From: Neisseria sp. MVDL19-042950 | GTDB lineage: Bacteria; Pseudomonadota; Gammaproteobacteria; Burkholderiales; Neisseriaceae | Assembly (NCBI RefSeq): GCF_030504625.1 | Contig: NZ_JAUKWH010000003.1 | Location: 62,001 to 126,000 of the forward strand | DNA: 64,000 nucleotides | Direction of reading: 5' to 3' | Shown here: positions 39,732-47,632 of the stretch, piece after piece | Layout: the number at the start of each line of letters is the position of its first letter | Position numbering within the stretch: position 1 is the stretch's first letter | The notes under the pieces: generated by a model | The model's input: the letters and a program-made list of their open reading frames with translations, nothing else | Told to the model about the DNA's origin: nothing | Database searches by the model: none | Translations under genes and position numbers: made by a program

Positions 39732-40766
39732 TTACTGTGACAAATTTGTGTCGTCATTTTGCGAATGGCTCACCAAATCAGACAGTATTTGAGCATGTGA
39801 CTGCAAATGCTCCGACGACAGGTGAGCATAGCGTTGAACCATAGACAGTGTTTTCCATCCACCCATCTCTTGTAACACCCTCAATGGCACTCCGCGTTGA
39901 ACTAACCAACTTGCCCATGTGTGTCTCAAATCGTGCCATGTGAAATCTGTTATGTTGGCCAACTCAAGACTTCTCTTCCAGTACCTACTATTTATACCAA
40001 CAATAGGATTTCCACGTTTGTTTACGAAAACGTACTCGGAATGTTTTCCTATCTGCCGCTTTAAAACCTCAATTGCGGCATCATTCAAAACAACACCCAA
40101 AGCTTTCCCAGCTTTCATCTCATCAGGATGGCACCAAGCAACTTTACGATCTAAATCTATTTGGTCCCACTTAAGATTTAAAACATTGCTTTGTCTTAAA
40201 CCAGTATTGAGACTAAATATAATCAAATCAGCAAAGTATCGTGGTTTTGCCACCACTATAAGCCTTTGAGCTTCAGCAGGCTTTAACCAGCGTACTCGCC
40301 CTGCATCCTCCTTATATTTTTCAATGAAAGGTGCTTTGTCTATCCATTTCCATTTTTTTGCAGCTGCATTCAAAATAGAAATGATAAGAGATAAATAGCG
40401 GTTCTTCGTGCTGTCTTTGCATTTCAGATTGCCTACCACATTCATCACGAACTCGTTATCAATGTGATGCAAATAAACGCCTCTGAATTGTGTCAGCATT
40501 CGTATTTTTGACTTATCGTCATCTATACTTCTTTTTGCCGCCTTTTCTTTAAGCCACTTTAAAGCGGCTTCATCCCATAAACGCTTGGGCTTTTCGCCAA
40601 GTTGGGAAACCCGCCAAGCATCATGCTTGAGTTTATCTCTCAGTTCTTCGGCTGATTTTTTGTCTTTTGTGCGAGCAGAGCGTCTAACTCTTTTTCCGCT
40701 GGGTGTTGTAAAGTCAATGTACCAGACACCGTTCCCACGGCGATATAATCCTTCAGTTTTAAGCAT
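39732..40766 (-). CDS. int: Phage-type tyrosine recombinase (integrase)
   Basis: The 344-residue protein has an N-terminal arm-binding part (YRRGNGVWYIDFTTPSGKRVRRS), a SAM-like core-binding domain and the catalytic domain with Arg in LNTGLRQSNVLNLKW, HDLRHTWASWLVQRG and the Tyr in MVQRYAHLS. It reads toward tRNA-Leu, with its stop codon 75 bp away. It would insert and excise the element at the tRNA 3' end. It overlaps the upstream excisionase-like gene by 127 bp, so the two are coupled. Confidence 0.95.
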   Translation of the reverse strand: MLKTEGLYRRGNGVWYIDFTTPSGKRVRRSARTKDKKSAEELRDKLKHDAWRVSQLGEKPKRLWDEAALKWLKEKAAKRSIDDDKSKIRMLTQFRGVYLHHIDNEFVMNVVGNLKCKDSTKNRYLSLIISILNAAAKKWKWIDKAPFIEKYKEDAGRVRWLKPAEAQRLIVVAKPRYFADLIIFSLNTGLRQSNVLNLKWDQIDLDRKVAWCHPDEMKAGKALGVVLNDAAIEVLKRQIGKHSEYVFVNKRGNPIVGINSRYWKRSLELANITDFTWHDLRHTWASWLVQRGVPLRVLQEMGGWKTLSMVQRYAHLSSEHLQSHAQILSDLVSHSQNDDTNLSQ

Positions 40767-40969
40767 TTTTCTTCACTCCTGTTAGCAAGTGAAGCCTGCA
40801 ATTGCTCATTCTCTTGATTAGAAAGGAATGCGTCAAGTGCACGCTGTGTAATGCAATATTTCCGTCCCGGTTTTGAGGCGTTCAGACGGCCTTCACGGAT
40901 ATGCTCTCGAATCGTTTCGGGATGGCATTTGCAATATGCAGCAGCCTCTTCAACATCATATGTATTCAT
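40640..40969 (-). CDS. Excisionase-like helix-turn-helix protein
   Basis: The 109-residue protein starts with a MerR/Xis-type winged helix (YDVEEAAAYCKCHPETIREHIREGRLNASKPGRKYCI in segments over residues 4-40). The rest is a charged tail. Proteins of this type direct the integrase toward excision or regulate it. The gene overlaps the integrase start by 127 bp in another frame. Confidence 0.8.
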   Translation of the reverse strand: MNTYDVEEAAAYCKCHPETIREHIREGRLNASKPGRKYCITQRALDAFLSNQENEQLQASLANRSEEKCLKLKDYIAVGTVSGTLTLQHPAEKELDALLAQKTKNQPKN

Positions 40970-40975
40970 AGCGGT

Positions 40976-41233
40976 TCACTCATATACTGTTTCATACACC
41001 GTGTACGTTGCTGTTTTTAGAAATTCGGCCAGTTTTCCAATGGCAAGATGCCGTTTTATTTTCGGCTCGAGTATCAAAAAAATCTTGGGGCTGACGTAAA
41101 AAAACAGGCAGTAAAATCTGCCTGTTTCTGTTTGTACCGGCAACAGCCGGTAGTGCGGATAGTTGTTCTCCGGCGGAGTAAAGCCGGGCTGTGTTTTAAT
41201 GGTACGGATACTTGGAGTAGCTTCGCTTAGCAT
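40976..41233 (-). CDS. Hypothetical protein of the element
   Basis: I do not recognise this 85-residue protein. The start has a good RBS (GAGG, 8 bp before the ATG). It is followed after 6 bp by the excisionase-like gene. It has no membrane helix except a weak hydrophobic core (RFYCLFFYVSPKIFLIL). Confidence 0.6.
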   Translation of the reverse strand: MLSEATPSIRTIKTQPGFTPPENNYPHYRLLPVQTETGRFYCLFFYVSPKIFLILEPKIKRHLAIGKLAEFLKTATYTVYETVYE

Positions 41234-41291
41234 AAATACACCTCAAAAAGTAAGGTAAGACTTTGGGTATTTATAAATCATTACTCTTCTT

Positions 41292-41477
41292 TTAAGAGGA
41301 GCGATCTAAAGAATATATTAAACAAACAGTAATCCATATAGTATTCAAAAAACCTATGTTTAATAAGAATTCAATATTCTCTAGCTTAAATATCGTACCA
41401 TTTAAGATATAAAGCAGACTTAACAATACCTGTAAACCAAAACCTACGGACAATAAAAAATTTGCAACAATCTTCAT
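41292..41477 (-). CDS. Small two-helix membrane protein
   Basis: The 61-residue protein has two hydrophobic stretches (NFLLSVGFGLQVLLSLLYIL and IGFLNTIWITVCLIY) and a strong RBS (AAGGAG). It follows traM by 20 bp, so it may belong to the transfer-leader operon. The function is unknown. Confidence 0.6.
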   Translation of the reverse strand: MKIVANFLLSVGFGLQVLLSLLYILNGTIFKLENIEFLLNIGFLNTIWITVCLIYSLDRSS

Positions 41478-41497
41478 GCTCTACTCCTTACTACGGG

Positions 41498-41929
41498 CTA
41501 TTTAAAAACGACAACCCCGACCAGTAGCAGCAATCCGATACCCCAAGCCGCAGAAACAAACATCAACAGCTTTTTCAGACGGTCTATAAAGGCCGCATTA
41601 GCAGCCTCTACGTCCCTTACAACACGTTCAGAAACCGACGCATACACACGATTTTCAGTTCCCTGTATTTGATTGTTGGCTTGCTGAGCCAGCTCAATCA
41701 AAAGCTGTTCGCGGTAGGTTTCAAGTTTTGCAGCGGCTGCCGTGATGTTTTCGGCATGGGCGGCAATAGCTTCGGCGTATTGCTCTTGATGAGATGAAAG
41801 CTGTGCAAAAGCTTCATCAAACATCTTTTGTTGCATAAGAAGAACCGCCATTACCGGATCATCTTTGGTGATACGAAGACTGGTAAGGCGGAATACTTCA
41901 GATATGATGTGGTCAGTTTTACTACTCAT
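41498..41929 (-). CDS. traM: Conjugal transfer protein TraM (RP4-type)
   Basis: The 143-residue protein has the KDDPVMAVLLMQQKMFDEAF segment near its start, a long coiled coil and a C-terminal membrane helix (LLMFVSAAWGIGLLLLVGVVVF). RP4 TraM has the same size, order and final helix. The ATG at 41929 lies inside the last codons of traL (ATGAGTAG overlap). Its role in transfer is accessory. An uptake-like core (TTTTCAGACGG) is inside the gene. Confidence 0.8.
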   Translation of the reverse strand: MSSKTDHIISEVFRLTSLRITKDDPVMAVLLMQQKMFDEAFAQLSSHQEQYAEAIAAHAENITAAAAKLETYREQLLIELAQQANNQIQGTENRVYASVSERVVRDVEAANAAFIDRLKKLLMFVSAAWGIGLLLLVGVVVFK

Positions 41930-42686
41930 CGACCGCACCGTTTTGCTGATTCACCCAAATGGGAAGATTTTTTAGTTGTGCGAATAAGTCGCGTTGAACT
42001 GTACGCAGGCGTTGGCGAGTCATAATGCCGAAGTCAGGCGATGCGTCAGCTTCATTGAAAGTAAGGTTGGCAGCTGTCATGGCTTGTATGTCTTTACCAA
42101 ATGTGTCGGGATTGCGCCGTGGAAGGGAAACGATGCCGATAATTTTGTTTTTGTTGTCTTTATAGACAGGTAGATCGGTAAAGTTTTTTCCTTCCGGTGA
42201 TTTGACATCTCCGTTAAATTCGTTTGACCAAACCACCACTTCGGCATCAATAGCGCCCAATGTTTGCTGAAGCCCGAAAATACAGTCTCTAAGTGCCTAC
42301 CCGCCCATTATAGGCACATGCAGTATCATGCGAACCCCGCTCTCTTTCAAAAGTTCGTCCATATGATTCTCTGCCATATATGACATCAAAGGTACAAAAG
42401 TTGCCGCTCCGTTATCCACTACAGCCATGCCGTCAGCCTCAATCATCTTCTCGATCAAGCTATCGAAACGACGAGTGTCTATGATGTTATCTGCCGTCAT
42501 AATTTTTATCATTTCGGTTTGCAAAGCAGTAAAACGGCTGAACGTCTGATTCACAGGGTCTGTATCGAAGCAGTAAACGGGGATTTCCTCATTAGCCGCC
42601 GCTTTTAAATACTGAGCGAGCAAGGCTGCCGTCAAAGATTTGCCCACACCACCCTTGCCCTGAACAATCAAATGAACTTCTTTCAT
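41922..42686 (-). pseudogene. traL: Conjugal transfer ATPase TraL, broken by an amber codon
   Basis: The full frame of 254 codons matches RP4 TraL. It has a ParA-like P-loop VQGKGGVGKSLTAALLAQYL at residues 8-27, DTDPVNQTF near residue 41, VDNGAATFVPL near residue 95 and the C-terminal RQRLRTVQRDLFAQL. At 42297-42299 the frame reads GGG TAG GCA where RP4 has Gly-Gln-Ala, so one C-to-T change at a Gln codon would produce the stop. Translation would stop after 129 residues unless the codon is suppressed. The start has a good RBS. TraM follows with overlap. Confidence 0.85.
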
Positions 42687-42778
42687 TGTTATTTCCTTTT
42701 ATCAAACGGCCACCAGCGGCCAATCTTTTTACACATTAAAAAACGCCCTAAATCAGGCGCGCTTTAGTCTGTAAAAAG

Positions 42779-42806
42779 ACCGGCGGAGAATGCTAACTCC
42801 GCCGGT
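42779..42806 (-). terminator. Terminator after trbM
   Basis: A perfect 10-bp GC-rich stem (ACCGGCGGAG with CTCCGCCGGT) is followed leftward by a T-run. It separates trbM from traL. A weaker IR (GCGCCTG/CAGGCGC type) is at 42744-42761. Confidence 0.88.
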
Positions 42807-42858
42807 TGAAGTTGCTCCGGTAGGGTTGGATGGAGGAATGAAACCGGAGCCGAGTGAA

Positions 42859-43389
42859 CTATTTCATATCTACCCAACGCCCGCCTTCTTTTTCATTGCC
42901 GACATATTTCACTTTTTCGCCCACGGTCGTCCAACCGTGTTCAAAATAGGCGTTGCAATAAGATGGTTTTGCATTTCGGATATAGCTTTTAGTCACATAT
43001 TTGTAATCCCAATCGCTGCGCCGCCCGATTTTGTCGGGGATTTTTTCTGTATAAGTCACTCGGTTAACGCGATTAAGCTCGGCTGCATCGCAACGGCCGG
43101 CACCGTTGACCAATGCGTTTACCAAGTCGGGCATGTTTTGTTCATTGCTGCTCGGACAAAGATTCAGGAAGTTCCGGCGTGCCTCAAGCGTTTTGTGGAA
43201 TTTTTTATGCCGGATGTCAAAATAACGTTTAATTGACGCCGCGCACTCATGCGGTCGATCGCCAGTGGATAAACACAGAATGGCTTCACACGCCAGCTTG
43301 GTGTCGCCGGTCAGTACATCTCCCGCTTGAGCCGGGAGAGATGTAAAAATAGCGGCTGATGCCGCCAAACTTGCAAGGATTTTCTTCAT
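42859..43389 (-). CDS. trbM: Conjugal transfer protein TrbM
   Basis: The 176-residue protein has a signal peptide (cleavage likely after PAQA) and the TrbM signature TGDTKLACEAILCLSTGDRPHECAASIKRYFDI in segments over residues 26-60. RRNFLNLCP and conserved cysteines follow. It is periplasmic and accessory to the mating pair apparatus of RP4-type systems. ATG 43389 lies 7 bp after GGAG. No other mating-pair gene is in the window. Confidence 0.9.
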   Translation of the reverse strand: MKKILASLAASAAIFTSLPAQAGDVLTGDTKLACEAILCLSTGDRPHECAASIKRYFDIRHKKFHKTLEARRNFLNLCPSSNEQNMPDLVNALVNGAGRCDAAELNRVNRVTYTEKIPDKIGRRSDWDYKYVTKSYIRNAKPSYCNAYFEHGWTTVGEKVKYVGNEKEGGRWVDMK

Positions 43390-43494
43390 TGATAACTCCA
43401 ATTGACTTAATTCCGCAAAGAAAGGGTAATCGCCATACCCCTATGGATGATTATCCTTTTAAACAAGAGGCTGCTTTGGAAACAAAGCGTTTTT

Positions 43495-43677
43495 TTATTG
43501 CCATTTAACTGCCTGCACCGTGTAGCCGGTTCCTTTTTCGGCCGGCACGATATTCGCGCAGGCATCAGGATCGTTTTTCAGCATAAATAGGTCAACCTGC
43601 CGCGATGCGGCTTCGAGTGAATCGTAAGTACCGATAACCGATACCGGCACAGGCTTGCGGATTGGTATATTGAACAT
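43495..43677 (-). CDS. Hypothetical 60-residue protein
   Basis: The protein starts MFNIPIRKPVPVSVIGTYDSLEAASRQVDLF and has a good RBS (AAAGGAGAA). Spacing of YDSLEAASRQVD resembles small plasmid proteins of unknown function. It lies upstream of trbM on the same strand. Confidence 0.6.
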   Translation of the reverse strand: MFNIPIRKPVPVSVIGTYDSLEAASRQVDLFMLKNDPDACANIVPAEKGTGYTVQAVKWQ

Positions 43678-43713
43678 AGTCGTTCTCCTTTTACGTAAAA
43701 TTGGTGGATGAAA

Positions 43714-43750
43714 AAAGGCCGTCTGAAAATCATGGTTTCAGACGGCCTTT
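43714..43750. terminator. Paired uptake sequences, terminator
   Basis: A 15-bp stem with loop ATCATGG lies between divergent small genes of the element. Its presence shows that the element has acquired neisserial uptake sequences. Confidence 0.7.
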
Positions 43751-43828
43751 GTTGTAAGGCGGGCGTTTCAATGTCCGTGTTAAGATTGGATTTCCACATC
43801 TTCTCTTTACACAAAACAGGAAACGCCC

Positions 43829-44473
43829 ATGAAAGAATATCAAAACGCACCTACGTTATGCGAAAGCATAGCGATTATTTTAGTGCTTATCCTTTATTAC
43901 TACTTCAGCATGAACGGAAATATCGTTTTTGCCCATTGCGGTTTTTTGATCTTTTCAGTATGGACTTTTTTTCAAAAACGTAAGCAAATTATTTTTAAAG
44001 TTCGCAGGGTAGTAGGTTTTTTCATTTGCTCCGCAATGTCGTTTTTCGTAACCAAGATGATTGCAACTTGGCACTTCAATAACAAATATGGAATTTTTAA
44101 GGAAAATCTTGATTTTTCAGTTACTGCGTGGGCAGCTTGTATTGCTTGTACCGTTTTGCTGTGTATTCCTTTATTCTGCCAATCAATCAAATTTGCATGT
44201 CAAGCATTTCATTCAGGGAGCATCATTCTTTCCTTTCGTTATGCTATCTATTCAGGCTCATGCCTCCTACTTATCGTTATTTTGGGCTACGCCTACCGAA
44301 AAGTGGAGCAATACGATTTATGGCTGCTATGGCTGGATGCTTACCGGTATTCAGATTGCGGAATGATACAAAACGGATATGCCATTCGTAAAAATAGCGA
44401 AGCCTGCTATCAATTTATTTTTCAGTCTTTATTTCAGACGGAATTGAGGGAATATCCTGCTCCCAAGCCATAG
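43829..44473 (+). CDS. Polytopic membrane protein, unknown
   Basis: I do not recognise this 214-residue protein. It has about five membrane helices (SIAIILVLILYYYFSM; FAHCGFLIFSVWTFF; VVGFFICSAMSFFV; WAACIACTVLLCIPLF; YSGSCLLLIVILGYAY) and a C-terminal soluble end. A good RBS (AGGAAA) precedes the ATG. It overlaps the convergent gene by 59 bp at the 3' ends. Confidence 0.65.
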   Translation: MKEYQNAPTLCESIAIILVLILYYYFSMNGNIVFAHCGFLIFSVWTFFQKRKQIIFKVRRVVGFFICSAMSFFVTKMIATWHFNNKYGIFKENLDFSVTAWAACIACTVLLCIPLFCQSIKFACQAFHSGSIILSFRYAIYSGSCLLLIVILGYAYRKVEQYDLWLLWLDAYRYSDCGMIQNGYAIRKNSEACYQFIFQSLFQTELREYPAPKP

Positions 44474-44921
44474 GAAAACATTCAGCAAGTTGTTGTTCTG
44501 CCTGCTCACTATATTTCAACCTGTCTTCCGTAAAGGTTTTGCCAAGACTATCCGTCAATTCCAATCTGCCCGTGCGGCTGAATGTGATACGGCAGATTTT
44601 TTCAGATGGCCGGTAGAACGTCTCTTTCCCAATAATTGCGCCATTATCCCAGTAGAAGCCGTTTTGCCCAAAGCGGAATACCTGATCTTCGTCTGTGTAG
44701 GAATAAGTAAGAAAAAGCATGTCGACTAAGAAAAAGATCATCAAGCCGATATAGAAATAATACGCTGCCGTTTCCCTCCCGAACGGAAAACCGAACAGCA
44801 AGTGTTTATCAAACAGACAGGAAACAATAATCGGTAAAATACCGAATATTAAACCTGCAAAATAATTCTCATATTGAACACGTGGTACTTTTTTTAAATC
44901 GTATTTAAAATGCATGGACAT
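44415..44921 (-). CDS. Two-helix membrane protein, unknown
   Basis: The 168-residue protein starts at ATG 44921 after AAGGAG. It has two membrane helices (YFAGLIFGILPIIVSCLF and YYFYIGLMIFFLVDMLFLTY) and a C-terminal domain of short beta strands (QVFRFGQNGFYWDN; ICRITFSRTGRLELTD). The open frame continues upstream to 45161 but crosses a structured non-coding region, so the shorter start is preferred. The function is unknown; the layout resembles immunity proteins, which is only a guess. Confidence 0.65.
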   Translation of the reverse strand: MSMHFKYDLKKVPRVQYENYFAGLIFGILPIIVSCLFDKHLLFGFPFGRETAAYYFYIGLMIFFLVDMLFLTYSYTDEDQVFRFGQNGFYWDNGAIIGKETFYRPSEKICRITFSRTGRLELTDSLGKTFTEDRLKYSEQAEQQLAECFPMAWEQDIPSIPSEIKTEK

Positions 44922-45172
44922 CGCAATCTCCTTTAGGGCGAATGGTAAGCAGAAAAGCGGGCCTTCCACCCGCCCGAACCGGACGCGAGGTCTGTAAGCG
45001 TCTTCCCACCCCCTTTCGGCCGGAGCAGGTCGAACTCTAAAAGGCTGATTGAGTGCGTTAACGCCCTGCCAAAGGCGAACTGTGGTGTGCGAAAAAACAT
45101 AACGGAGGCCACACCCGAGTCGCTTGCTGCATCCTCCCTGCCGAATGGGATTCAGCCCCAACCTCCGTTATG
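44922..45172 (-). other. Structured untranslated leader with 11-bp inverted repeat
   Basis: CATAACGGAGG (45098-45108) and CCTCCGTTATG (45162-45172) are perfect inverted arms around 53 bases. The region to 44922 is GC-rich with short stems (for example CGGGCGGG and CCCGCCCG-like pieces near 44960). It leads into the RBS of the gene at 44921, so it may be a long 5' leader or a repeated cassette boundary. Confidence 0.45.
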
Positions 45173-45175
45173 GTG

Positions 45176-45207
45176 AGGCCGTCTGAAAATCATCTTTCAG
45201 ACGGCCT
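45176..45207. terminator. Paired uptake sequences, terminator
   Basis: A 13-bp stem with loop ATCATC lies 7 bp past the stop codon of the next leftward gene. Confidence 0.75.
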
Positions 45208-45214
45208 GCTAAAA

Positions 45215-45490
45215 CTACTTAAAAAAATCTACGAATTGCGCTTTGAAATCAGCAGCTTCTTTTTCAATATCGATATCGAGTTCCTTAATCAGCGGGGAAT
45301 CGAGCAAGTACCATGCAAACTTGTGTCGATAACGATTAGCAGTACCGGCAAGAGCAATGCTTTCTTCCACATTTTCACGGTTCATGTTGAAAAGCTCTTC
45401 ACCCAATGCCAAATAACCGCCAACTTTCTGCTCATAGAACACAGTGATCTCGTCGGCTTTGTCTCGCAACAATCTTATTTCGTCTTTCAT
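45215..45490 (-). CDS. Hypothetical 91-residue protein
   Basis: The protein is acidic and helical (RLLRDKADEITVFYEQKVGGYLALGEELFNM; ADFKAQFVDFFK) with a strong RBS (GGAG). I do not recognise a family. It reads leftward with the DUF29 gene 81 bp upstream, probably on one transcript. Confidence 0.6.
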   Translation of the reverse strand: MKDEIRLLRDKADEITVFYEQKVGGYLALGEELFNMNRENVEESIALAGTANRYRHKFAWYLLDSPLIKELDIDIEKEAADFKAQFVDFFK

Positions 45491-45571
45491 AAAATGCTCC
45501 GCTATCCGTTTCCCAAAAGCAAAGCCCGCTTATTAATATAAGCGGGCTTTTCAATATTGAGACCGTCTGAA

Positions 45572-46006
45572 TTATTCGGGCATAAACTCGTCATTTAAGA
45601 TGTCGGCCATACTCCAAATCGCCTGTTCGGGGAAGGTGTTTTCCAACTCGGTTCCCCGTAATGCAGCAGCCACGCCGTATGACCATACATCTGAGCAAAA
45701 TTCACTATCTTCCAACCTGCTTTTCAAGCTGGGGGATTCAGCAAGAAGCCTTTTAATCTTAAGCCGTTGCTCTTTAATGGTTGCTTTCCAAGAATTACCC
45801 TGCCGTTCAGGCTGAAACTTCCATTTCAGCAAATGGCAGATCAAAACCTGCAAACGGCTTTCCAAAGCCCGCTGTTCGCTTTTGCCCATATCCTCGATTT
45901 CCTCGGCCAAGTTCCTAAAATCAATATTGTTTACCAACCCCGCCCGCAACAGGCCTGCCTGCTCGGCAGCCCATGCGGCGAAGTCGGTTTCATAAGAAGT
46001 CGACAT
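45572..46006 (-). CDS. DUF29 family protein
   Basis: The 144-residue protein has the DUF29 layout: YETDFAAWAAEQAGLLRAG at the start, NLAEEIEDMGKSEQRALESRLQVLICHLLKWKFQPER in segments, and a helical C-terminus. The function is unknown; it is common on plasmids and in cyanobacteria. The RBS (AAGGAGG) is strong. It is the first gene downstream of the hairpin-rich leader and the leftward promoter at 46694. Confidence 0.85.
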   Translation of the reverse strand: MSTSYETDFAAWAAEQAGLLRAGLVNNIDFRNLAEEIEDMGKSEQRALESRLQVLICHLLKWKFQPERQGNSWKATIKEQRLKIKRLLAESPSLKSRLEDSEFCSDVWSYGVAAALRGTELENTFPEQAIWSMADILNDEFMPE

Positions 46007-46159
46007 TGTTCATTCCTCCTTAAAATCAAATGCCTGTATTAGTTAAATCATATCATATTTATAAAAATCAATGGGTTTGCAAATCTACTTATCCGGCTCA
46101 ATTAAACCGTCATAAAAATAACTTTCGTTACTTTCTCAAAAATTCGGTGTAAAATACCC

Positions 46160-46625
46160 ACACGGAAGCCCGCTTTAACAAACGGGCTTGGGTCTGGGTA
46201 CAGACCTAAGACGGTGTGCGAGACCGTCTTATAAAGAGTGTGCATCTAAAGAGTGTGCATCATCGGCACACTGAGGGCGGTAAAGCCCTGATTCTGCCCG
46301 CCAAGAGGCAGCCTCAAAAAATCAGTATGTAGTTTGGAGCTTGTCCGTAGATTATCGCTCCGCATCGGGGATACGCCCCGATTGTCAAATACGTTCAACA
46401 GCCGCCTGTTACCGGACGCTTCACTGCGCTACCCGGATGCGCGGCTTTTCTTTTGGTGGCGTGTTGAATGCCGCCAGCAACCGTTTGTGCTCCCACCGTT
46501 TCAGCGGTTTTGCTTACCCAAAGGCTCGAAGCCTTTTCTACGCCTGCCGCGTTGTTCCTGAGTGAAGCCTGCATTGGTTTTCAAATAAGGAACGGCACGG
46601 CTCCGAAGGCCGGTTGCTACGATTT
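46160..46625 (-). ncRNA. Hairpin-rich untranslated region, candidate structured RNA
   Basis: Many perfect stems follow one another. They are 46166-46172 with 46183-46189 (7 bp), 46191-46196 with 46201-46206 (6 bp, GGTA loop), 46208-46215 with 46223-46230 (8 bp), 46253-46258 with 46266-46271 (6 bp) and 46364-46370 with 46376-46382 (7 bp). A 13-bp stem with one bulge joins 46394-46406 and 46455-46468. A 15-bp tandem direct repeat lies at 46232-46261. No frame is credible across it. It lies just downstream of a leftward promoter and boxA-like element, so it is probably a leader RNA or a stable RNA. An origin is an alternative. Confidence 0.55.
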
Positions 46626-46630
46626 CGAGT

Positions 46631-46640
46631 TGTTAAAGAA
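46631..46640 (-). promoter_or_regulatory. boxA-like antitermination element
   Basis: Read leftward the sequence is TTCTTTAACA, matching the rRNA-leader boxA core (CTCTTTAACA) at 9 of 10 positions. It lies about 20 bases into the expected leftward transcript. This recalls boxA in rrn leaders and in lambda nut sites. Confidence 0.5.
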
Positions 46641-46665
46641 CTATTCGGCATTACCCGTTGACTTA

Positions 46666-46694
46666 ATTTTAAGATAACTTAAATTTAATCGCAA
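46666..46694 (-). promoter_or_regulatory. Leftward promoter overlapping a repressor operator
   Basis: Leftward -35 TTGCGA (46694-46689) and -10 TAAAAT (46671-46666) are spaced by 17 bp. Operator TTTAAG-ATAA-CTTAAA (46668-46683) covers the spacer and -10. It plays the part of lambda pL. Confidence 0.7.
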
Positions 46695-46717
46695 GAATTA
46701 TTTTAAGAATACTTAAA
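46668..46717. promoter_or_regulatory. Left operator pair of the CI/Cro switch
   Basis: Two perfect 16-bp palindromes, TTTAAG-N4-CTTAAA, lie at 46668-46683 and 46702-46717. They share the half-site with the operators between the two regulator genes at 47556-47620. The spacing between centres is 34 bp. Confidence 0.75.
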
Positions 46718-46887
46718 TTATAAACATATCTATCTGAAAAAAAAGGAAATTTGATAAATAAATAAGCCGTCTAAAGTGATTTAGACGGCTATAAAAGAAT
46801 CAATATTTATGAATATGATAAAAAAGTGATTTTAAGTCATTGAAATTACAGAATTTAGATGAACATGGAATCTAATTGAAGTTAAAT

Positions 46888-47520
46888 TCATCTTTTTCTT
46901 CGATAAATTCTATGCTCAACTAATATTCCGATGATCTGAATTTCTGCTTCATTTGAAGAGATAGTTGGGTAGTCAAGATTTAATGGCTGAAGACTGAACT
47001 GCCCAATATTGTCAATTTTATATTTTCTGAACAATACATCATCTCCAACTCGTGCTAATACAAACTCGCCAGGCTCGGGTTTCACAGCAATATCAATGAA
47101 AATAGTATCTCCTTCTAAAAACTCGTTTGCCATTGAATCACCTTTTAGAGTAAAGGCGAATGTTGATTCTGAATTTTTCAGTTCACTTATGATGAAGTCT
47201 CCTGTTATTGGTATAAAAGGAGTTGCAACATCAAGATTTCTAATGTCATCGTAGCTCAAAATAGGAATTTGTGTGGCGGTAATGCTCGAGATTAGTTTTA
47301 CGTTTGTAGTCTCTCCTTCACCGCCTTTTAAAAGCCAACCAAAATCACAACCAAATAAAGCTGATAACTCATATAAATTTTCAGCATTAGGCTTGGTTGT
47401 ATTTGATTCCCACTGTGAGATAGCAACATGGGATACATCCTTCAATTTTTTCGCTAAGTCTTGTTGGGTCAAATTCATATCTTTTCTAAGTTTACGAATT
47501 CGCTCACCGATAGTTTTCAT
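46888..47520 (-). CDS. CI-like repressor with S24 peptidase domain
   Basis: The 210-residue protein has an N-terminal XRE helix-turn-helix (IGERIRKLRKDMNLTQQDLA; HVAISQWESNTTKPNAENL) and a C-terminal LexA/CI-type domain with the catalytic serine in FTLKGDSMANEF (Ser129). Lysines near 166-168 could be the general base. It should cleave itself on RecA activation (SOS) and release the element. I chose ATG 47520; an upstream TTG at 47538 is possible. It is divergent from a Cro-like gene. Confidence 0.92.
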   Translation of the reverse strand: MKTIGERIRKLRKDMNLTQQDLAKKLKDVSHVAISQWESNTTKPNAENLYELSALFGCDFGWLLKGGEGETTNVKLISSITATQIPILSYDDIRNLDVATPFIPITGDFIISELKNSESTFAFTLKGDSMANEFLEGDTIFIDIAVKPEPGEFVLARVGDDVLFRKYKIDNIGQFSLQPLNLDYPTISSNEAEIQIIGILVEHRIYRRKR

Positions 47521-47555
47521 CTGCACAATCAAATCCAACTCTCAATTTTTCAAGG

Positions 47556-47620
47556 TTTAAGTTATCTTAACTGATGTTGATTTAAGTGTTCTTTATACAT
47601 ATAATTTAAGCAAACTTAAA
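47556..47620. promoter_or_regulatory. Right operator cluster and promoter of the Cro-like gene
   Basis: Three sites follow TTTAAG-N4-CTTAAA: 47556-47571 (one mismatch), 47581-47596 (weaker right half) and 47605-47620 (perfect). The rightward promoter is TTGATT (47577-47582), 17 bp, TATAAT (47600-47605), so two operators cover it. This is the lambda oR arrangement between cI and cro. Confidence 0.8.
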
Positions 47621-47632
47621 AAAGAAAGTTCA

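Noticed and set aside
44922-45161. An 80-codon N-terminal extension of the membrane protein ending at 44415.
   Set aside because: It crosses a structured region with inverted arms, whereas the ATG at 44921 has a strong RBS directly before it.
46232-46261. CRISPR-like repeat.
   Set aside because: It is only two abutting copies of 15 bp without spacers; no cas gene is present in the window.
46334-46677. Several short overlapping open frames in the hairpin-rich region.
   Set aside because: They exist in several frames with no RBS and Cys/Arg/Pro-rich composition typical of structured non-coding DNA.
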